The notes under the pieces were generated by a model. The model ran no database searches, had not been told where the DNA came from, and saw nothing but the letters and a program-made list of their open reading frames with translations. Positions 8,031 through 16,537 of a DNA stretch of 64,000 nt are shown here, piece by piece; position 1 is the stretch's first letter; the number at the start of each line of letters is the position of its first letter. This DNA comes from Sagittula sp048553715. GTDB taxonomy: Bacteria; Pseudomonadota; Alphaproteobacteria; Rhodobacterales; Rhodobacteraceae. Both the position numbers and the translations under genes were made by a program. The stretch is from positions 186,001-250,000 of the forward strand of contig NZ_JBLZNC010000006.1 in NCBI RefSeq assembly GCF_048553715.1, written 5' to 3'.

Positions 8031-8513
8031 ATGAAGGGCGACGAAAAGGTTATTGAATACCTCAATGCAGCTTTGCGCAGCGAGCTGACAGCGGTCAGCC
8101 AGTACTGGCTGCACTATCGCCTGCAAGAGGACTGGGGCTTTGGTCGCGTCGCCGAGAAATCGCGCGAGGAAAGCATCGAAGAGATGAACCACGCGGATCG
8201 TCTGATTGAGCGGATCATCTTCCTTGGCGGTCACCCGAACCTGCAAAAGCTTGATCCGCTGCGCATCGGCCAGACCCTGCGCGAGACGCTGGAGGCCGAT
8301 CTGGCCGCCGAATACGAAGCCCGCACTTTGTATATCGAAGCCCGCCAGCACTGTGACAAGGTCGGGGATTTCGTGTCCAAAAACCTGTTCGAAGAGCTGA
8401 TCGCAGACGAAGAAGGCCACATCGACTTTCTCGAAACGCAGTTGGAGCTGGAACAAACCATTGGTGCGTCGGCCTATGGTCAGCTGCAGGCGAAACCCAC
8501 GAACGAAGCCTGA
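8031..8513 (+). CDS. bfr: Bacterioferritin
   Basis: A 160-residue four-helix ferritin. The dinuclear ferroxidase ligands are in place: Glu18, Glu51, His54, Glu94 and the 'EEGHIDFLE' Glu/His pair near 127-130. Met52 in 'IEEMNHAD' is the axial ligand for the inter-subunit haem, which separates Bfr from non-haem ferritin. It stores iron in a 24-mer shell in the cytoplasm, and Bfd upstream is its electron donor. An AGGAG site lies before the ATG. A terminator follows and a candidate Irr box precedes it. Confidence 0.97.
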   Translation: MKGDEKVIEYLNAALRSELTAVSQYWLHYRLQEDWGFGRVAEKSREESIEEMNHADRLIERIIFLGGHPNLQKLDPLRIGQTLRETLEADLAAEYEARTLYIEARQHCDKVGDFVSKNLFEELIADEEGHIDFLETQLELEQTIGASAYGQLQAKPTNEA

Positions 8514-8537
8514 TTGGTCCGATAATTCCGAATTCAA

Positions 8538-8564
8538 CGCCTGCCCCGAAAGGGCGGGCGTTTT
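8538..8564 (+). terminator. Rho-independent terminator after bfr
   Basis: A 9-bp stem (CGCCTGCCC / GGGCGGGCG, one T-G wobble) with loop CGAAA is followed by TTTT. Confidence 0.85.
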
Positions 8565-8573
8565 GCGTATGGC

Positions 8574-9341
8574 TTAGCGTTCGGTTTCCCGCAGCAGTCT
8601 TTGGCGGGCAATCAATTCGTTGCGGTTGCTCTTGCGGTCCGCGCTCAGGGCGTCCTCGACAAAGTTGAGATGCGCCTCGACCGCGGCGCGGGCGGCTGCG
8701 CCATCGCGCGCCTGTAGGGCAGTGTTGATCGCCTGATGCTGTTCCAGAAGCTGTTCGCGGGTGGCGCGCTGTTTGAACATGATCTGGCGGTTGTAGAACA
8801 CGCCCTCGCGCAACAGTTGGTACATCGACCGCATCATGTGCAGCATGATGACGTTGTGCGACGCCTCGATGATCGCGAGGTGGAAATCCGCGTCCAGCCG
8901 CGATTCCTCGGTAGGATTGCGCTTGCCATGGGCGGCTTCCATCTTGGCCATCAACTCGGCGATGACCTTCAGATCGGTCGTGGTGCCGTGGCGGGCGGCA
9001 CGTTCAGCGGCGAGCCCTTCCATGTCGCGCCGGAACGACAGGTAGTCAAAGACCGCCTCGTCGTGGTTGGCAAACAGCCCGACCAGCGCCTCGGAGAAGG
9101 CAGAGCCGATCACCTCGGTGACAAAGATACCGGCGTTTGCGCGTGCTTCCAGCAGGCCACGGTTTTGCAATTCCGCCACGGCTTCGCGCAGCGACGGGCG
9201 GGACACCCCCAGCTTGTCGGACAGTTCCCGTTCCGAGGGCAGCCGCTCTCCCGGACGCAGAATGCCGCGCAGGATCAGCTTTTCGATCTGACGCACCACA
9301 GCCGCTGAAAGTTTCTCGGGCTGCACTTTCTCGAAGGGCAT
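8574..9341 (-). CDS. FadR/GntR-family transcriptional regulator (FCD domain)
   Basis: A 255-residue repressor-type protein. The N-terminal winged helix (about residues 12-75) includes 'RPGERLPSERELSDKLGVSRPSLREAVAEL', and the rest is an all-helical FCD effector domain with metal-site histidines ('DADFHLAIIEASHN' and 'EQHQAI'). The start at 9341 has an AAAGGAG ribosome site; a longer frame to 9545 adds 68 residues with no family resemblance. FCD regulators answer to small carboxylates such as pyruvate, lactate or glycolate. The neighbours do not reveal the ligand, and it is divergent from the RTX gene. Confidence 0.85.
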   Translation of the reverse strand: MPFEKVQPEKLSAAVVRQIEKLILRGILRPGERLPSERELSDKLGVSRPSLREAVAELQNRGLLEARANAGIFVTEVIGSAFSEALVGLFANHDEAVFDYLSFRRDMEGLAAERAARHGTTTDLKVIAELMAKMEAAHGKRNPTEESRLDADFHLAIIEASHNVIMLHMMRSMYQLLREGVFYNRQIMFKQRATREQLLEQHQAINTALQARDGAAARAAVEAHLNFVEDALSADRKSNRNELIARQRLLRETER

Positions 9342-9492
9342 CTGGGTCTCCTTTGGTCCGGTGATCTTACCAATAGGGCCGCTTGGGTGCAAAGCCTCAT
9401 AGGTTAGCAAAGGGTTAATAAATGCCCCGACTCCGGCACATTTGCGCCAGATTGCGCGTGCAGATTGCACAGGCTTACACCGAGGATACGCA

Positions 9493-10518
9493 ATGTTCAC
9501 CGCTTTGATCGCATCGCTTCTTGGCTCTATGACTTTGGCCGCCATCGTTCAGCCGATTGTGGACGGGGCCGAGGACGAAGAAGACACATTCGAGCCGTTG
9601 ACCGCGCCCGAGGAGTTGGGGGACGCCGCACAGGTCGGAGACGCGGGCGGTGATCTGCTGGAGGCCGCAGCCGGGCGCGACTGGCTGGCCGGTGGTCGTG
9701 GCGGGGATACGCTGGATGGCGGTGCGGGCAACGACACGCTGTTTGGTGAGCCGGGCCGCGATCTGCTGTTGGGCGGAGAGGGCGACGACCTGCTTGACGG
9801 CGGCGCGTGGCATGACGCGCTCGACGGGGGTGCCGGTGACGACATGCTGCTGGGGCAGAACGGGATGGACACCCTGTTCGGCGGTGAGGGCGATGACATC
9901 CTTAACGGCGGCGCTTGGGACGATCTTCTAGTGGGCGGTGCCGGTGCGGACGTACTGTCCGGCGAGAGCGGCGATGATCTGTTGTTCGGCTACGTGCCCG
10001 ATGACGAGGGGCTGTCGCCGGTCTCTGCGGAGGCGTTTCACGAGGCATTGGAAGCCACCTACGACAACGCCGAAGATTTCGCAGCACTGGACGCCGACGC
10101 ACAACAGGCCGCAGCCGAGGCGGCGCTGGACCACATGCGCGACCTCCACCCCGGCGCGTTGGCCGGTGACGACGGTGGCGATACGCTCAGCGGTGGGGAC
10201 GGTAATGACACTCTATATGGCAATGACGGGGATCTGCTGTCCGGTGACGGGGGCGACGATGATTTCGTCATCACCGAATTGCAGCCCACGGGCGGCGGTA
10301 TCGTGATCGAGGATTTTGGCACGGGCCAAGACGATCTGGTGGTGGAATATGATGCCTCTGCCGGTGGGCTCGAACCGCTGATCGAAGTTATCACCGATGT
10401 CGATGGCAACCAGCAGGTCACGGCGGATGGCAACGTGGTGGCCACGCTGACCCAGCCCCTGACCCCGATCACGGTCGAGGATGTTCTGGTTGTGGGCTTG
10501 ATGGAGGTGACGCTGTAA
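9493..10518 (+). CDS. RTX-type calcium-binding repeat protein
   Basis: A 341-residue acidic protein. The N-terminus is a hydrophobic segment (residues 1-22, 'MFTALIASLLGSMTLAAIV'). A first block of about ten GGXGXDXLX nonapeptides runs from about 62 to 168, for example 'GGAGNDTLFG' and 'GGEGDDLLDG'. A helical, repeat-free insert of about 55 residues follows, then a second short block ('GGDTLSGGDGNDTLYG') and a beta-rich tail. Such repeats fold as a calcium-bound beta roll after type I secretion. The ATG at 9493 has a GAGGA site. It could be a cargo of the HlyD-type system whose adaptor ends at 361. The N-terminal hydrophobic segment is not typical of type I substrates. Confidence 0.82.
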   Translation: MFTALIASLLGSMTLAAIVQPIVDGAEDEEDTFEPLTAPEELGDAAQVGDAGGDLLEAAAGRDWLAGGRGGDTLDGGAGNDTLFGEPGRDLLLGGEGDDLLDGGAWHDALDGGAGDDMLLGQNGMDTLFGGEGDDILNGGAWDDLLVGGAGADVLSGESGDDLLFGYVPDDEGLSPVSAEAFHEALEATYDNAEDFAALDADAQQAAAEAALDHMRDLHPGALAGDDGGDTLSGGDGNDTLYGNDGDLLSGDGGDDDFVITELQPTGGGIVIEDFGTGQDDLVVEYDASAGGLEPLIEVITDVDGNQQVTADGNVVATLTQPLTPITVEDVLVVGLMEVTL

Positions 10519-10959
10519 TCACCAGCGGGTGAGGGCGTCCTCGTCCTCGGCGCGGGCGGCGACCCATCCGGCCTCAGCGCCGCTGTGTTCTTTCTTCCAG
10601 AAGGGGGCGCGGCTTTTGAGATAGTCCATCAGGAATTCCGCCGCTTCAAAAGCGTCCTTGCGGTGCCGCGCGGCGGTGGCGACCATCATGATCTGCGCGC
10701 CGGTTTCCAGGCGCCCGTAGCGGTGGATCACCAAGACATCGCCCAAACTCCAGCGGGTGCTGGCCTCTGTCGCGATCTGTTCCAACGCCCGTTCGGTCAT
10801 GCCGGGATAATGCTCGATCTCCATCACGTCGAGCCCGCCTTCCACGTCGCGGACCACGCCGGTAAAGGTCACAACCGCCCCCATATCATGCCGCCCCGCG
10901 GCAAAGCGGTTGGCTTCCTCGCCAAAGTCAAAGGGGGCTTCCTGTACGACGATCCGCAT
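10519..10959 (-). CDS. moaE: Molybdopterin synthase catalytic subunit MoaE
   Basis: A 146-residue MoaE. 'GAVVTFTGVVRD' near residue 27, 'IEHYPGMTERAL', 'VIHRYGRLETG' and 'RAPFWKKEHSG' with the active-site lysines are all present. With MoaD it inserts two sulfurs into cyclic pyranopterin monophosphate to make molybdopterin. It lies three bases after moaD, so the two are cotranscribed. Its stop abuts the convergent RTX gene with no spacer. Confidence 0.96.
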   Translation of the reverse strand: MRIVVQEAPFDFGEEANRFAAGRHDMGAVVTFTGVVRDVEGGLDVMEIEHYPGMTERALEQIATEASTRWSLGDVLVIHRYGRLETGAQIMMVATAARHRKDAFEAAEFLMDYLKSRAPFWKKEHSGAEAGWVAARAEDEDALTRW

Positions 10960-10962
10960 GGC

Positions 10963-11208
10963 TTATCCGCCGGTCATCGGAGGGAAAAAAGCGACCTCGC
11001 GCGCGTTTGCCAGACTGGCGTCAAAGTCGGTCAGGTCCTGATCAACGGCGACCCGCAGCGCGCTGAGATCGGCAAAGGCTGCGGCATAGCGGTCCTCGCG
11101 GGCGCGCAGCTCTTCGACCAGTTCCATGACGGTGGCCGCTTGCGTGTCCACCTGTTCCTTGGCCAGTCCGACCCGTTCGCGGACCCATGCAAAATACAGC
11201 ACCTGCAT
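10963..11208 (-). CDS. moaD: Molybdopterin synthase sulfur carrier subunit MoaD
   Basis: An 81-residue ubiquitin-like protein ending in Gly-Gly ('FFPPMTGG'), the end that is adenylated and thiocarboxylated. The ATG at 11208 shares one base with the pgsA stop and gives the usual family start '(M)QVLYFAWVRERVG'; an upstream ATG at 11289 would add 27 residues inside pgsA. It partners MoaE immediately downstream. Confidence 0.94.
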   Translation of the reverse strand: MQVLYFAWVRERVGLAKEQVDTQAATVMELVEELRAREDRYAAAFADLSALRVAVDQDLTDFDASLANAREVAFFPPMTGG

Positions 11209-11879
11209 CAGCTTTCCTCCTTCAGGAAGGGCGCGGCCTTGCGCAGGTAATCCACGCCGGTGATCAGCGTCAGCGCCGCCGCAATCCACAGCAGCGCAAT
11301 GCCCAGCGGACCGGCCCAGACCATGCCGAAATGCTTCCAGATCAATCCTTGGGTGTCGGCAATGGTGCCTTCGAGCACGCCTATGACGATCTCGTCGTTC
11401 ATCCCGATGATCGAGACGCCGAAGTAATGTTCAAAGACACCGTGGCTGAACAAAACCGCAATAGCGACCATCTGCACCGTGGTCTTCCATTTCGCCAGTT
11501 GCGTGACCTTCAACGTTCCCGAAACATCGCCAAGGAATTCCCGCAGGCCGCCCACGAACACCTCGCGGAACAAGATGACTGTGGCCGGCAGAACCAGCCA
11601 AGGCGTGTAGGAGTTGTAGGCCACCAGAACCATCAGGGCGATGCAGACCATGGCCTTGTCCGCGATCGGGTCCAGCATGGCGCCGATCTTGGTTTCCTGT
11701 TTCCAAATCCGCGCGAGGTGGCCGTCAAAGAAATCGGTCACAGCCGCGCCCATGAACAGCAGCAAGGCCAGCCAGTCCGCCAAGGGACGCGAGAAATACA
11801 AAAACATCACGGCCACGCCGGGGGCCGCAAGAAGGCGCAGGGCCGTCAGGATATTGGGTGTGTTCCATTTCATCGCCAA
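11208..11879 (-). CDS. pgsA: CDP-diacylglycerol-glycerol-3-phosphate 3-phosphatidyltransferase
   Basis: A 223-residue integral membrane protein of the CDP-alcohol phosphatidyltransferase family. The active-site pattern DG-X2-AR-X8-G-X3-D-X3-D is visible in 'FFDGHLARIWKQETK', continuing 'IGAMLDPIADK', at about residues 49-76. It makes phosphatidylglycerophosphate, the committed step to phosphatidylglycerol and cardiolipin. It begins the pgsA-moaD-moaE run, downstream of recO on the same strand. Confidence 0.94.
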   Translation of the reverse strand: MAMKWNTPNILTALRLLAAPGVAVMFLYFSRPLADWLALLLFMGAAVTDFFDGHLARIWKQETKIGAMLDPIADKAMVCIALMVLVAYNSYTPWLVLPATVILFREVFVGGLREFLGDVSGTLKVTQLAKWKTTVQMVAIAVLFSHGVFEHYFGVSIIGMNDEIVIGVLEGTIADTQGLIWKHFGMVWAGPLGIALLWIAAALTLITGVDYLRKAAPFLKEES

Positions 11880-11899
11880 TTTCCTAGCCGTTTACCATG

Positions 11900-12667
11900 T
11901 CAGAGGGAAGGGGCCGCATCACGCGGCTGGGATGCCACACGGGCGGCGCGGGCTTGAATGCGGTCGATCAGCAGGCCACGGGCGGCGGGCAGGGGTTTGT
12001 CCCCCATCTGCGGCGCGAGGCGATGCTCCATAAAATAGCCGGTGGTCGCAAGCGCGGCTGTGATCTCGCTGTCCTCGGCACTGCCTTCGCCGCGCAGAAC
12101 GGGGGGCAGCGCCAGCAGGTGGTGGACCCAGTTGCCCGCGCCCTCGGCGGTGACGGCGCGGCCGGATTTTGGCGACACATAGACCAACCCGTCGGTGCGC
12201 CCCGTGACGGCGCAGGCGTCCAGATCCAGCGCAAAGCCCATGTCTTCGAGCAGCGCAAGCTCCCACCTCAGATAGGCCAGTGGCCAAAGATCGGGTTGCC
12301 CCAGAAGATCGAGCAATTGCTCGCTGCGCTGGTACAAGCCCTCGTGCGGGACGCGTTCGGGCAGGCAAAACCGCAGCAGCGACACCACCGCGTTCAATCC
12401 GGCAAGGGCGATTCGGTCCCCCAGCGCGTTGGCCGCCCGCGACCGCTGCGGCTCAAAGGTGAATGCGCCGATGTGATCCTGCAGGCGGGCGCGCCACCGC
12501 AGGTCCAGCTGCGCACCGGGTTGCAGATGCGGGGCCATCTTGCGCGAGGTGCCGCCGCGCAGAATGCCCGCATGCCGCCCCTGCGTCGGCGTAAACACAT
12601 CAAGGATCAGCGACGTCTCACCGTGCCGTCGCGTTGCCAGCAAAATTCCTGTGTCACGCCATTCCAT
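11900..12667 (-). CDS. recO: DNA repair protein RecO
   Basis: A 255-residue RecO: an N-terminal OB fold ('MEWRDTGILLATRRHGETSLILDVFTP' region, residues 1-80) and a helical C-terminal part. RecO loads RecA on SSB-coated gaps with RecR. The ATG at 12667 gives the conserved start; the open frame continues upstream to 13159 over another gene and is not coding there. No clear ribosome site is seen before it. The usual era-recO neighbourhood is interrupted here by the lysozyme-like gene and DUF1491. Confidence 0.93.
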   Translation of the reverse strand: MEWRDTGILLATRRHGETSLILDVFTPTQGRHAGILRGGTSRKMAPHLQPGAQLDLRWRARLQDHIGAFTFEPQRSRAANALGDRIALAGLNAVVSLLRFCLPERVPHEGLYQRSEQLLDLLGQPDLWPLAYLRWELALLEDMGFALDLDACAVTGRTDGLVYVSPKSGRAVTAEGAGNWVHHLLALPPVLRGEGSAEDSEITAALATTGYFMEHRLAPQMGDKPLPAARGLLIDRIQARAARVASQPRDAAPSL

Positions 12668-12746
12668 AGCGGGAATTTGGCGCGGGGCAGGGGGCAGGGC
12701 AAGGGTTTCTAAACGGCATTGTGTGACAAGGGCGTGAGGAACACGG

Positions 12747-13544
12747 ATGGAGGTGCTCATGCCGCGGAGCCTGTTGGCCCTTGTTTTGATCTTGGTCGGT
12801 CTCGCTTTGGGGGGTGGATTGTCGGCGCAGCCGCCCTTGTTGGAATCGCGCGGTGCCTTTGTCGCGGTGGCGCAGCCCTTGGTGTCCGGCACGGCATCTG
12901 CCATCATTCCGACCCGCAGCGAAGGGCAGGCAGGGGTTTTGCAACTGGACGGGGGCACAACCGGCGCGCAGGCCAGCCTGTTTGCAGGGCGGGCCGCCAA
13001 TTCGCTGTTTGCGCCTTGGCCCACGCGGCACGGCGGGCGCAACATGTTGCCGGTCAGCCATGGCCCCGTGGCCCGTCTGCGCGACCTGATCGCCGAGGCG
13101 GAGGCCGGACCGGCCCAATATGACGCGGTGCAATATGGCGCGCGGATCAAGCCACCCAAGCCGCCGACCCAGATGACGATCGGTGAAATCTACGCGTGGA
13201 TTCAGGCCACACCGCGCCAACCCCATGCCATCGGGCGCTATCAGATCATTCCCAAAACGCTGCGGGGGTTGGTGCGAAAGTCAGGGTTGCCGTTGACCAC
13301 ACGGTTCAGCCCCCAAGTGCAGGACCAGCTTGCGGACATTCTGCTGGAAGAGGCGGGGCTAAGCGCCATGCGCAAGGGCGCGCTCAGCCGCAAGGGTTTC
13401 ATGAACAACGTCGCCAAGATCTGGGCAGGCCTGCCAAATTCGACGGGACGGTCGCATTACCACGGGTATGCCGGCAACAAGGCTACGATGAGCTGGGCGC
13501 GCTACGAACAGCAGATGCGGCAGATCTTTCCCGATGCGGGGTGA
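12747..13544 (+). CDS. Exported lysozyme/transglycosylase-like protein
   Basis: A 265-residue protein with an N-terminal signal or anchor segment ('LLALVLILVGLALGGGLSA'). The C-terminal half (about residue 108 on) looks lysozyme-like: 'DLIAEAEAGPAQYDAVQYG' gives a candidate catalytic Glu, then 'TIGEIYAWI', 'HAIGRYQIIPKTL' (the GRYQ motif of muramidase-like folds) and 'ARYEQQMRQIFP'. Cleavage of peptidoglycan or a related polymer is inferred. Two starts are possible, 12747 (GAGGA site) and 12759 (GGAGG site). It runs opposite to recO and era. Confidence 0.72.
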   Translation: MEVLMPRSLLALVLILVGLALGGGLSAQPPLLESRGAFVAVAQPLVSGTASAIIPTRSEGQAGVLQLDGGTTGAQASLFAGRAANSLFAPWPTRHGGRNMLPVSHGPVARLRDLIAEAEAGPAQYDAVQYGARIKPPKPPTQMTIGEIYAWIQATPRQPHAIGRYQIIPKTLRGLVRKSGLPLTTRFSPQVQDQLADILLEEAGLSAMRKGALSRKGFMNNVAKIWAGLPNSTGRSHYHGYAGNKATMSWARYEQQMRQIFPDAG

Positions 13545-13556
13545 CCCACCGCGCCC

Positions 13557-13889
13557 TTAACCCAGCGATGGATCATCCAGAAGATGCCGCCCTGCGCGGT
13601 CTTCGACCTCGATCACCCACAGATCGGGATCGAAGGACCGCTGGCGGCTGATCGAGGCATCAACCTCGGATTCAGGTCCGGCGCAAAGTTCGGACCATGT
13701 CCGCGCGCCGGTCATCAGATCGAAGCTGCGGGAAAAGGCGCGCGCCGCCCCGTCCAACGTGGCCAGTTTCACCAGCACCGCCCCGGCTGTGTCATCGCCA
13801 TGGGCGGTCACAAAGGCAGGAATATCCTGCAGACGCAGCCGGGTCAGATAGGCATCGACCCAGAAACGGGTGGTCAGGCGCTGAGTCAT
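13557..13889 (-). CDS. DUF1491 family protein
   Basis: A 110-residue conserved alphaproteobacterial protein recognised from 'LTTRFWVDAYLTRLRL', 'GDDTAGAVLVKLATLDG' and 'FDPDLWVIEVEDRAGRHLL'. The function is unknown. It lies just downstream of era on the same strand and is probably cotranscribed. Confidence 0.82.
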   Translation of the reverse strand: MTQRLTTRFWVDAYLTRLRLQDIPAFVTAHGDDTAGAVLVKLATLDGAARAFSRSFDLMTGARTWSELCAGPESEVDASISRQRSFDPDLWVIEVEDRAGRHLLDDPSLG

Positions 13890-13922
13890 GGGTGGGCGCG
13901 TCCGCTGCGTGGGCCGTTCAGG

Positions 13923-14831
13923 TCAGGCATTGCCGTCTTTGAAATCCAGCCCCATCTCGGAATAGCGCTCCGCCTCTTCCAGCCAGTTCTCGCGCACTTT
14001 GACCTGCAGGAACAGATGCACCTTGCGGCCAAGGAATTCGGTCAGCTCTTCGCGTGCGGCCTTGGACACAGCTTTGATGGTTTCACCGCGATGCCCAAGG
14101 ATGATCCCCTTGTGCCCGTCGCGGGCCACATAAACGATCTGATCGACGCGGGCCGAGCCATCCTTGCGCTCTTCCCAGTTCTCGGTCTCGACCGTTAGCT
14201 GGTAGGGCAGTTCCTGATGCAGCCGCAGGGTCAGCTTTTCGCGGGTCATCTCGGCGGCGATCATGCGCATGGGCAGATCCGCGATCTGGTCCTCGGGATA
14301 CAGCCACGGCCCCTCGGGCAGCTCTGCGGCCAGCCAGCCACGCAGAGCGTCAACGCCATGACCGCGCTCTGCCGAGATCATGAAGGTGCGGGCAAAGCTG
14401 AACTCTTCGTTGAGGCTCTGCGACAGGGCCAGCAGATCCTCTGCCTTCACGCGGTCGATCTTGTTGATGGCGAGCGCGATCTTGCGCCCCTGTGGCAGAT
14501 CGCGCAACCCGTCGAGGATCCGGCGCACCCCGTCGGTCAGGCCACGGTGGGCCTCGATCAGCAGCACGACCACATCCGCATCCGCAGCACCGCCCCAAGC
14601 GGCGGCCACCATGGCGCGGTCCAACCGCCGCCGCGGCTGGAACAAACCGGGCGTGTCGACAAAGATCAGCTGGCTGTCCCCCTCCATCGCGACGCCGCGA
14701 ATGCGGGCGCGTGTGGTCTGGACCTTATGGGTCACAATGGACACCTTGGCCCCGACCATCTGGTTGGTGAGGGTGGATTTGCCTGCGTTGGGCTCTCCGA
14801 TCAGGGCGATGAAACCGGCGCGTGTGGTCAT
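13923..14831 (-). CDS. era: GTPase Era
   Basis: A 302-residue Era. GTPase motifs are complete: G1 'GEPNAGKST' (about residue 11), G3 'DTPG' and G4 'NKID'. The C-terminal KH domain carries 'IILGHRGETIKAVSKAAREEL'. Era binds the 3' end of 16S rRNA and supports small-subunit assembly. It belongs to the lepB-rnc-era block typical of the class, but here a DMT transporter and a nuclease gene lie between rnc and era. Confidence 0.97.
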   Translation of the reverse strand: MTTRAGFIALIGEPNAGKSTLTNQMVGAKVSIVTHKVQTTRARIRGVAMEGDSQLIFVDTPGLFQPRRRLDRAMVAAAWGGAADADVVVLLIEAHRGLTDGVRRILDGLRDLPQGRKIALAINKIDRVKAEDLLALSQSLNEEFSFARTFMISAERGHGVDALRGWLAAELPEGPWLYPEDQIADLPMRMIAAEMTREKLTLRLHQELPYQLTVETENWEERKDGSARVDQIVYVARDGHKGIILGHRGETIKAVSKAAREELTEFLGRKVHLFLQVKVRENWLEEAERYSEMGLDFKDGNA

Positions 14832-14929
14832 GTCTTGCGTAAAGATCCTGCTGATGAAGGCGTCCCCATAGCGGGTTTCGCATCATTTCGCCATAGCACA
14901 TCTGCACGCGCGCGTCGCGGGCTTTGGGA

Positions 14930-15799
14930 TCAGGTCTTGGCGCGCCGTTCCCGCAGCAGCGAATAGATCCCCGAGGCGACGATCAGCGCCGCACCGCACA
15001 GGGTCAGCGCGTCGGGCCGTTCGTCAAACAGCCAATAGGCGAGAACAAGCGCCACCAGCAGACGGGTGTAGCGAAAGGGGGCGACCACAGCGACCTCTCC
15101 GGTGCGCATGGCCTGCGTGATTGCGGTGTATCCGATGGTGCCGATCACGGCGGTGGCACACAAAAGCAGGGCGGCTGTGGGGTTGGGTAGGTGCGCAGGG
15201 CCGCCCTCGAACAGCATAATCACACATCCGGCAAAGGTCACGACGGCAAAGCCAAGCACCCCCAATTGCGCCGCATGCACATGCAGCGGCGCGGTGCGTG
15301 TGGCCAGATCGCGTCCCGCAAAACCGATCATGCCAAGCACAGCCAGAATGGCGTTGGCCTGGAACGCCTCGGGCGTGGGGCGGATGATCAACAGCACCCC
15401 CACAAAGCCCACGGCCATGGCCGCCCAACGGCGCGGCCCGATATGTTCGCCCAGCACAACCGCAGCCCCCAGCATCACCACCAAAGGCGCAGCCTGAAGA
15501 ATGGCGGATGTGGTCGACAGGGGCGTGTAGGCAAGGCTGAGCGCAAAGAACAACCGCCCCATGATCTCGAACGCGGTGCGGATCAGCAGGCCTTTTTTCA
15601 GGTATTCGCGGGTCCAGACCGTCACGCCCTGCTGGCAGGCGTAAAGCGCATAAAGCAGCATCGCCACCAGCCCGAATTGCACCGTCGCCACCCCGGCAGA
15701 GGCCCCCTGCGCAGTGGCTGCCTTGAACAAGGCGTCTTCGATGCCAAAGCCGATCATGGCGAGGGTCATCCAAAGCGCGCCGCGAAAATTATCTGTCAT
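14930..15799 (-). CDS. DMT family transporter (EamA)
   Basis: A 289-residue membrane protein with about ten predicted helices in two EamA repeats ('GALWMTLAMIGFGIEDALFKAAT' region and the second half from about residue 145). Short basic ends ('LRERRAKT') are cytosolic. EamA proteins export or import metabolites such as amino acids and nucleosides; the substrate cannot be read from sequence. It sits upstream of era on the same strand, about 100 bases away. Confidence 0.85.
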   Translation of the reverse strand: MTDNFRGALWMTLAMIGFGIEDALFKAATAQGASAGVATVQFGLVAMLLYALYACQQGVTVWTREYLKKGLLIRTAFEIMGRLFFALSLAYTPLSTTSAILQAAPLVVMLGAAVVLGEHIGPRRWAAMAVGFVGVLLIIRPTPEAFQANAILAVLGMIGFAGRDLATRTAPLHVHAAQLGVLGFAVVTFAGCVIMLFEGGPAHLPNPTAALLLCATAVIGTIGYTAITQAMRTGEVAVVAPFRYTRLLVALVLAYWLFDERPDALTLCGAALIVASGIYSLLRERRAKT

Positions 15800-15916
15800 G
15801 AAAGCCCGTTCGCCGTTTTTCCCCTTCCTGAGCCAGTTTTACAGCAAATTCCAGTGGGGTCTTGATGTGCACGTAAAAAGTGTGTTGTCGTTGGCGGGAA
15901 TTTTGAGGCGGTTTTT

Positions 15917-16537
15917 ATGACATTCATTGTGTGCGCCGCGTTTGGCGTTGTGATCCTGCGCGTTTTACTTGCAAAGAAACCCAAAGCGCGCAATGCGCCC
16001 GGCCGACAGCCATGGCCCGACAGGCCGTCCAAACCCGCCCGAAGTGAGGCGACATCCGTAGCACCGCCCGAACCTTTCGCGCCCGATCAGGCCCGCGCGC
16101 CAGATCATCCCGAAACCCTATGCGGCCCTGCCTATGTTGTGGATGGCGATACAATCCGGGTGCAAAAGACACAAATCCGGTTGTTCGGGATCGACGCGCC
16201 AGAGCTGGACCATCCGTTTGGAAAGAAATCAAAATGGGAGATGGTGCGCCTGTGCAAAGGGCAGCGCATTCGGGCCGAGATTCTGGAACGCGACCATTTC
16301 GGGCGCGTCGTGGCGAAATGCTACTTGCCGGATGGGCGGGACCTTTCCGCAGAGCTCGTCCGGGCGGGGCTGGCGATTGATTGGCCCAAATTCTCGGGCG
16401 GGTGTTACAGCGATCTAGAGCACGCAGACGCGCGAAAGCGGATGTGGCTCGCTGCTGCCCGCCAGAAAGGGCACATGGGGCTGTGGGACAAATACGAAAA
16501 GCGCGCCCGCGCCCCGGCGGAGGATCAGTCCAGCTGA
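15917..16537 (+). CDS. Thermonuclease (SNase-like) family protein
   Basis: A 206-residue protein with an N-terminal membrane segment (residues 1-19), a Pro-rich linker, and an SNase domain from about 68. Nuclease residues are visible in 'VVDGDTIRV', 'RLFGIDAPELDHPFG', 'ERDHFGRVVAKCY' and 'AELVRAGLAIDW'. The catalytic Asp, Arg and Glu positions look kept. It would act as a membrane-tethered or exported nuclease. Its last 13 bases overlap the convergent rnc gene. Confidence 0.82.
   Translation: MTFIVCAAFGVVILRVLLAKKPKARNAPGRQPWPDRPSKPARSEATSVAPPEPFAPDQARAPDHPETLCGPAYVVDGDTIRVQKTQIRLFGIDAPELDHPFGKKSKWEMVRLCKGQRIRAEILERDHFGRVVAKCYLPDGRDLSAELVRAGLAIDWPKFSGGCYSDLEHADARKRMWLAAARQKGHMGLWDKYEKRARAPAEDQSS

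Noticed and set aside
9620..10260. Tandem DNA repeat in the RTX gene
   Set aside because: The periodicity comes from coded GGXGXD nonapeptides. The DNA copies differ and are explained by the protein.
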